Below, one piece after another: positions 63,615 through 64,000 of a DNA stretch of 64,000 bases. The notes under the pieces are model-generated. The model saw nothing but the letters and a program-made list of their open reading frames with translations, made no database searches and had not been told where the DNA came from. The translations under genes were made by a program, and so were the position numbers. The DNA is taken from assembly GCF_913774235.1 (NCBI RefSeq), contig NZ_CAJYDW010000012.1, positions 1 to 64,000 on the forward strand, given 5' to 3'. The stretch is from an uncultured Pseudomonas sp. (GTDB lineage Bacteria; Pseudomonadota; Gammaproteobacteria; Pseudomonadales; Pseudomonadaceae). Positions within the stretch are counted from its first letter, which is position 1. Each line of letters opens with the position of its first letter.

Positions 63615-64000
63615 ATGACGTTCGATGAACAACGCTTCGGCGGGATCGCCCGGCTCTATGGGCAGGAAGCCGTCGAGCGCCTGGCCGCCAGTCACGTCGC
63701 CGTGGTGGGTATCGGCGGGGTGGGTTCCTGGGCCGCCGAGGCCCTGGCCCGCAGCGGCGTCGGCCGCATCAGCCTGTTCGACCTGGACGACGTCTGCGTC
63801 AGCAACACCAATCGCCAGGTGCATGCCTTGGAAGGCCAGGTGGGGCGGCCCAAGGTCGCGGTGATGGCCGAGCGCATCCAGGCCATCAATCCGGCCTGCG
63901 AAGTCAAGGCGGTGGCGGACTTCGTCACCCGCGAGACCATGGCCGACTACATCACCGCAGACCTCGACCTGGTGCTGGACTGCATCGACAGCGTGGCCTC
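63615..64000 (+). CDS. tcdA: tRNA threonylcarbamoyladenosine dehydratase TcdA (C-terminus outside window)
   Basis: The visible 128 codons start [23 protein letters not shown] and carry the ThiF/MoeB-type ATP-binding motif [21 protein letters not shown] and the [15 protein letters not shown] segment. TcdA cyclises t6A37 to ct6A in tRNA. The gene runs off the right edge. GGAAAGCC precedes ATG 63615. Confidence 0.92.
   Translation, partial: MTFDEQRFGGIARLYGQEAVERLAASHVAVVGIGGVGSWAAEALARSGVGRISLFDLDDVCVSNTNRQVHALEGQVGRPKVAVMAERIQAINPACEVKAVADFVTRETMADYITADLDLVLDCIDSVA

Noticed and set aside
1-64000. rRNA or tRNA genes
   Set aside because: No cloverleaf with conserved GTTCRA loop and no rRNA sequence was recognised on either strand by eye; a tRNAscan run could confirm.

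Overview
This 64-kb window is GC-rich and densely coded. It looks like a gammaproteobacterial Pseudomonas chromosome: plsB, ung, dapE, rlmA, rlmF, rsuA, a CspD-type cold-shock protein, GbdR-type regulators, many LysR and AraC regulators, and RsmX-like RNAs. A plant- or soil-associated lineage such as the P. oryzihabitans group is plausible, but this is inference. No rRNA, tRNA or CRISPR array was seen.

Layout. 1-126: the end of an IS3-family insertion sequence. 186-4029: an MmgE/PrpD protein, a Rieske oxygenase of the GbcA/stachydrine-demethylase type and a GbdR-like regulator, suggesting quaternary-amine or related catabolism. 4019-10478: an EamA exporter with its LysR regulator, then a second LysR gene divergent from an overlapping serine hydrolase-MFS-MFS operon. 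10729-19861: sbcD and sbcC, unusually separated by five other genes (SRPBCC, alcohol dehydrogenase, AraC, SDR and a 45-residue membrane peptide). 19985-25988: a hybrid histidine kinase whose receiver has lost its phospho-acceptor, a lipoprotein trehalase, two tiny acidic proteins and an ABC exporter. 26056-26691: three 228-bp tandem copies, each encoding an RsmX-like sRNA with its own terminator. 26721-30468: LysR plus phenolic acid decarboxylase, a decayed stretch and a diguanylate cyclase. 30587-40327: GH63-like glycosidase, malate:quinone oxidoreductase, rlmF, aldo/keto reductase, rsuA, CWC protein, glycerophosphodiesterase and a Nudix hydrolase. 40324-52760: the guanidine island. 53048-64000: core genes (ung, plsB, csp, rlmA, dapE, tcdA), an Nramp-like transporter and an AraC/EamA pair.

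The most notable region is 40324-52760. The genes would normally be annotated as urea carboxylase, two urea-amidolyase-associated DUF1989 proteins, allophanate hydrolase and a nitrate/taurine-type ABC transporter. The leaders show they respond to guanidine. Two guanidine-I (ykkC) riboswitches lie upstream of the binding-protein operon and of the permease-ATPase operon. Two guanidine-II (mini-ykkC) riboswitches were also found: one inside the operon directly before the carboxylase, and one on the opposite strand before a 2-oxoglutarate/Fe(II) oxygenase gene that overlaps a gene of unknown family. The pathway therefore reads: import of guanidine or a relative, ATP-dependent carboxylation, deimination by the DUF1989 pair, and allophanate hydrolysis to ammonia and CO2. 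An undescribed guanidine-induced oxygenase module sits in the middle. Small overlapping ORFs (45816-45920 and 52512-52604) may couple translation.

The second notable region is the tandem RsmX-like array, which would add three CsrA/RsmA-sequestering RNAs at one locus.
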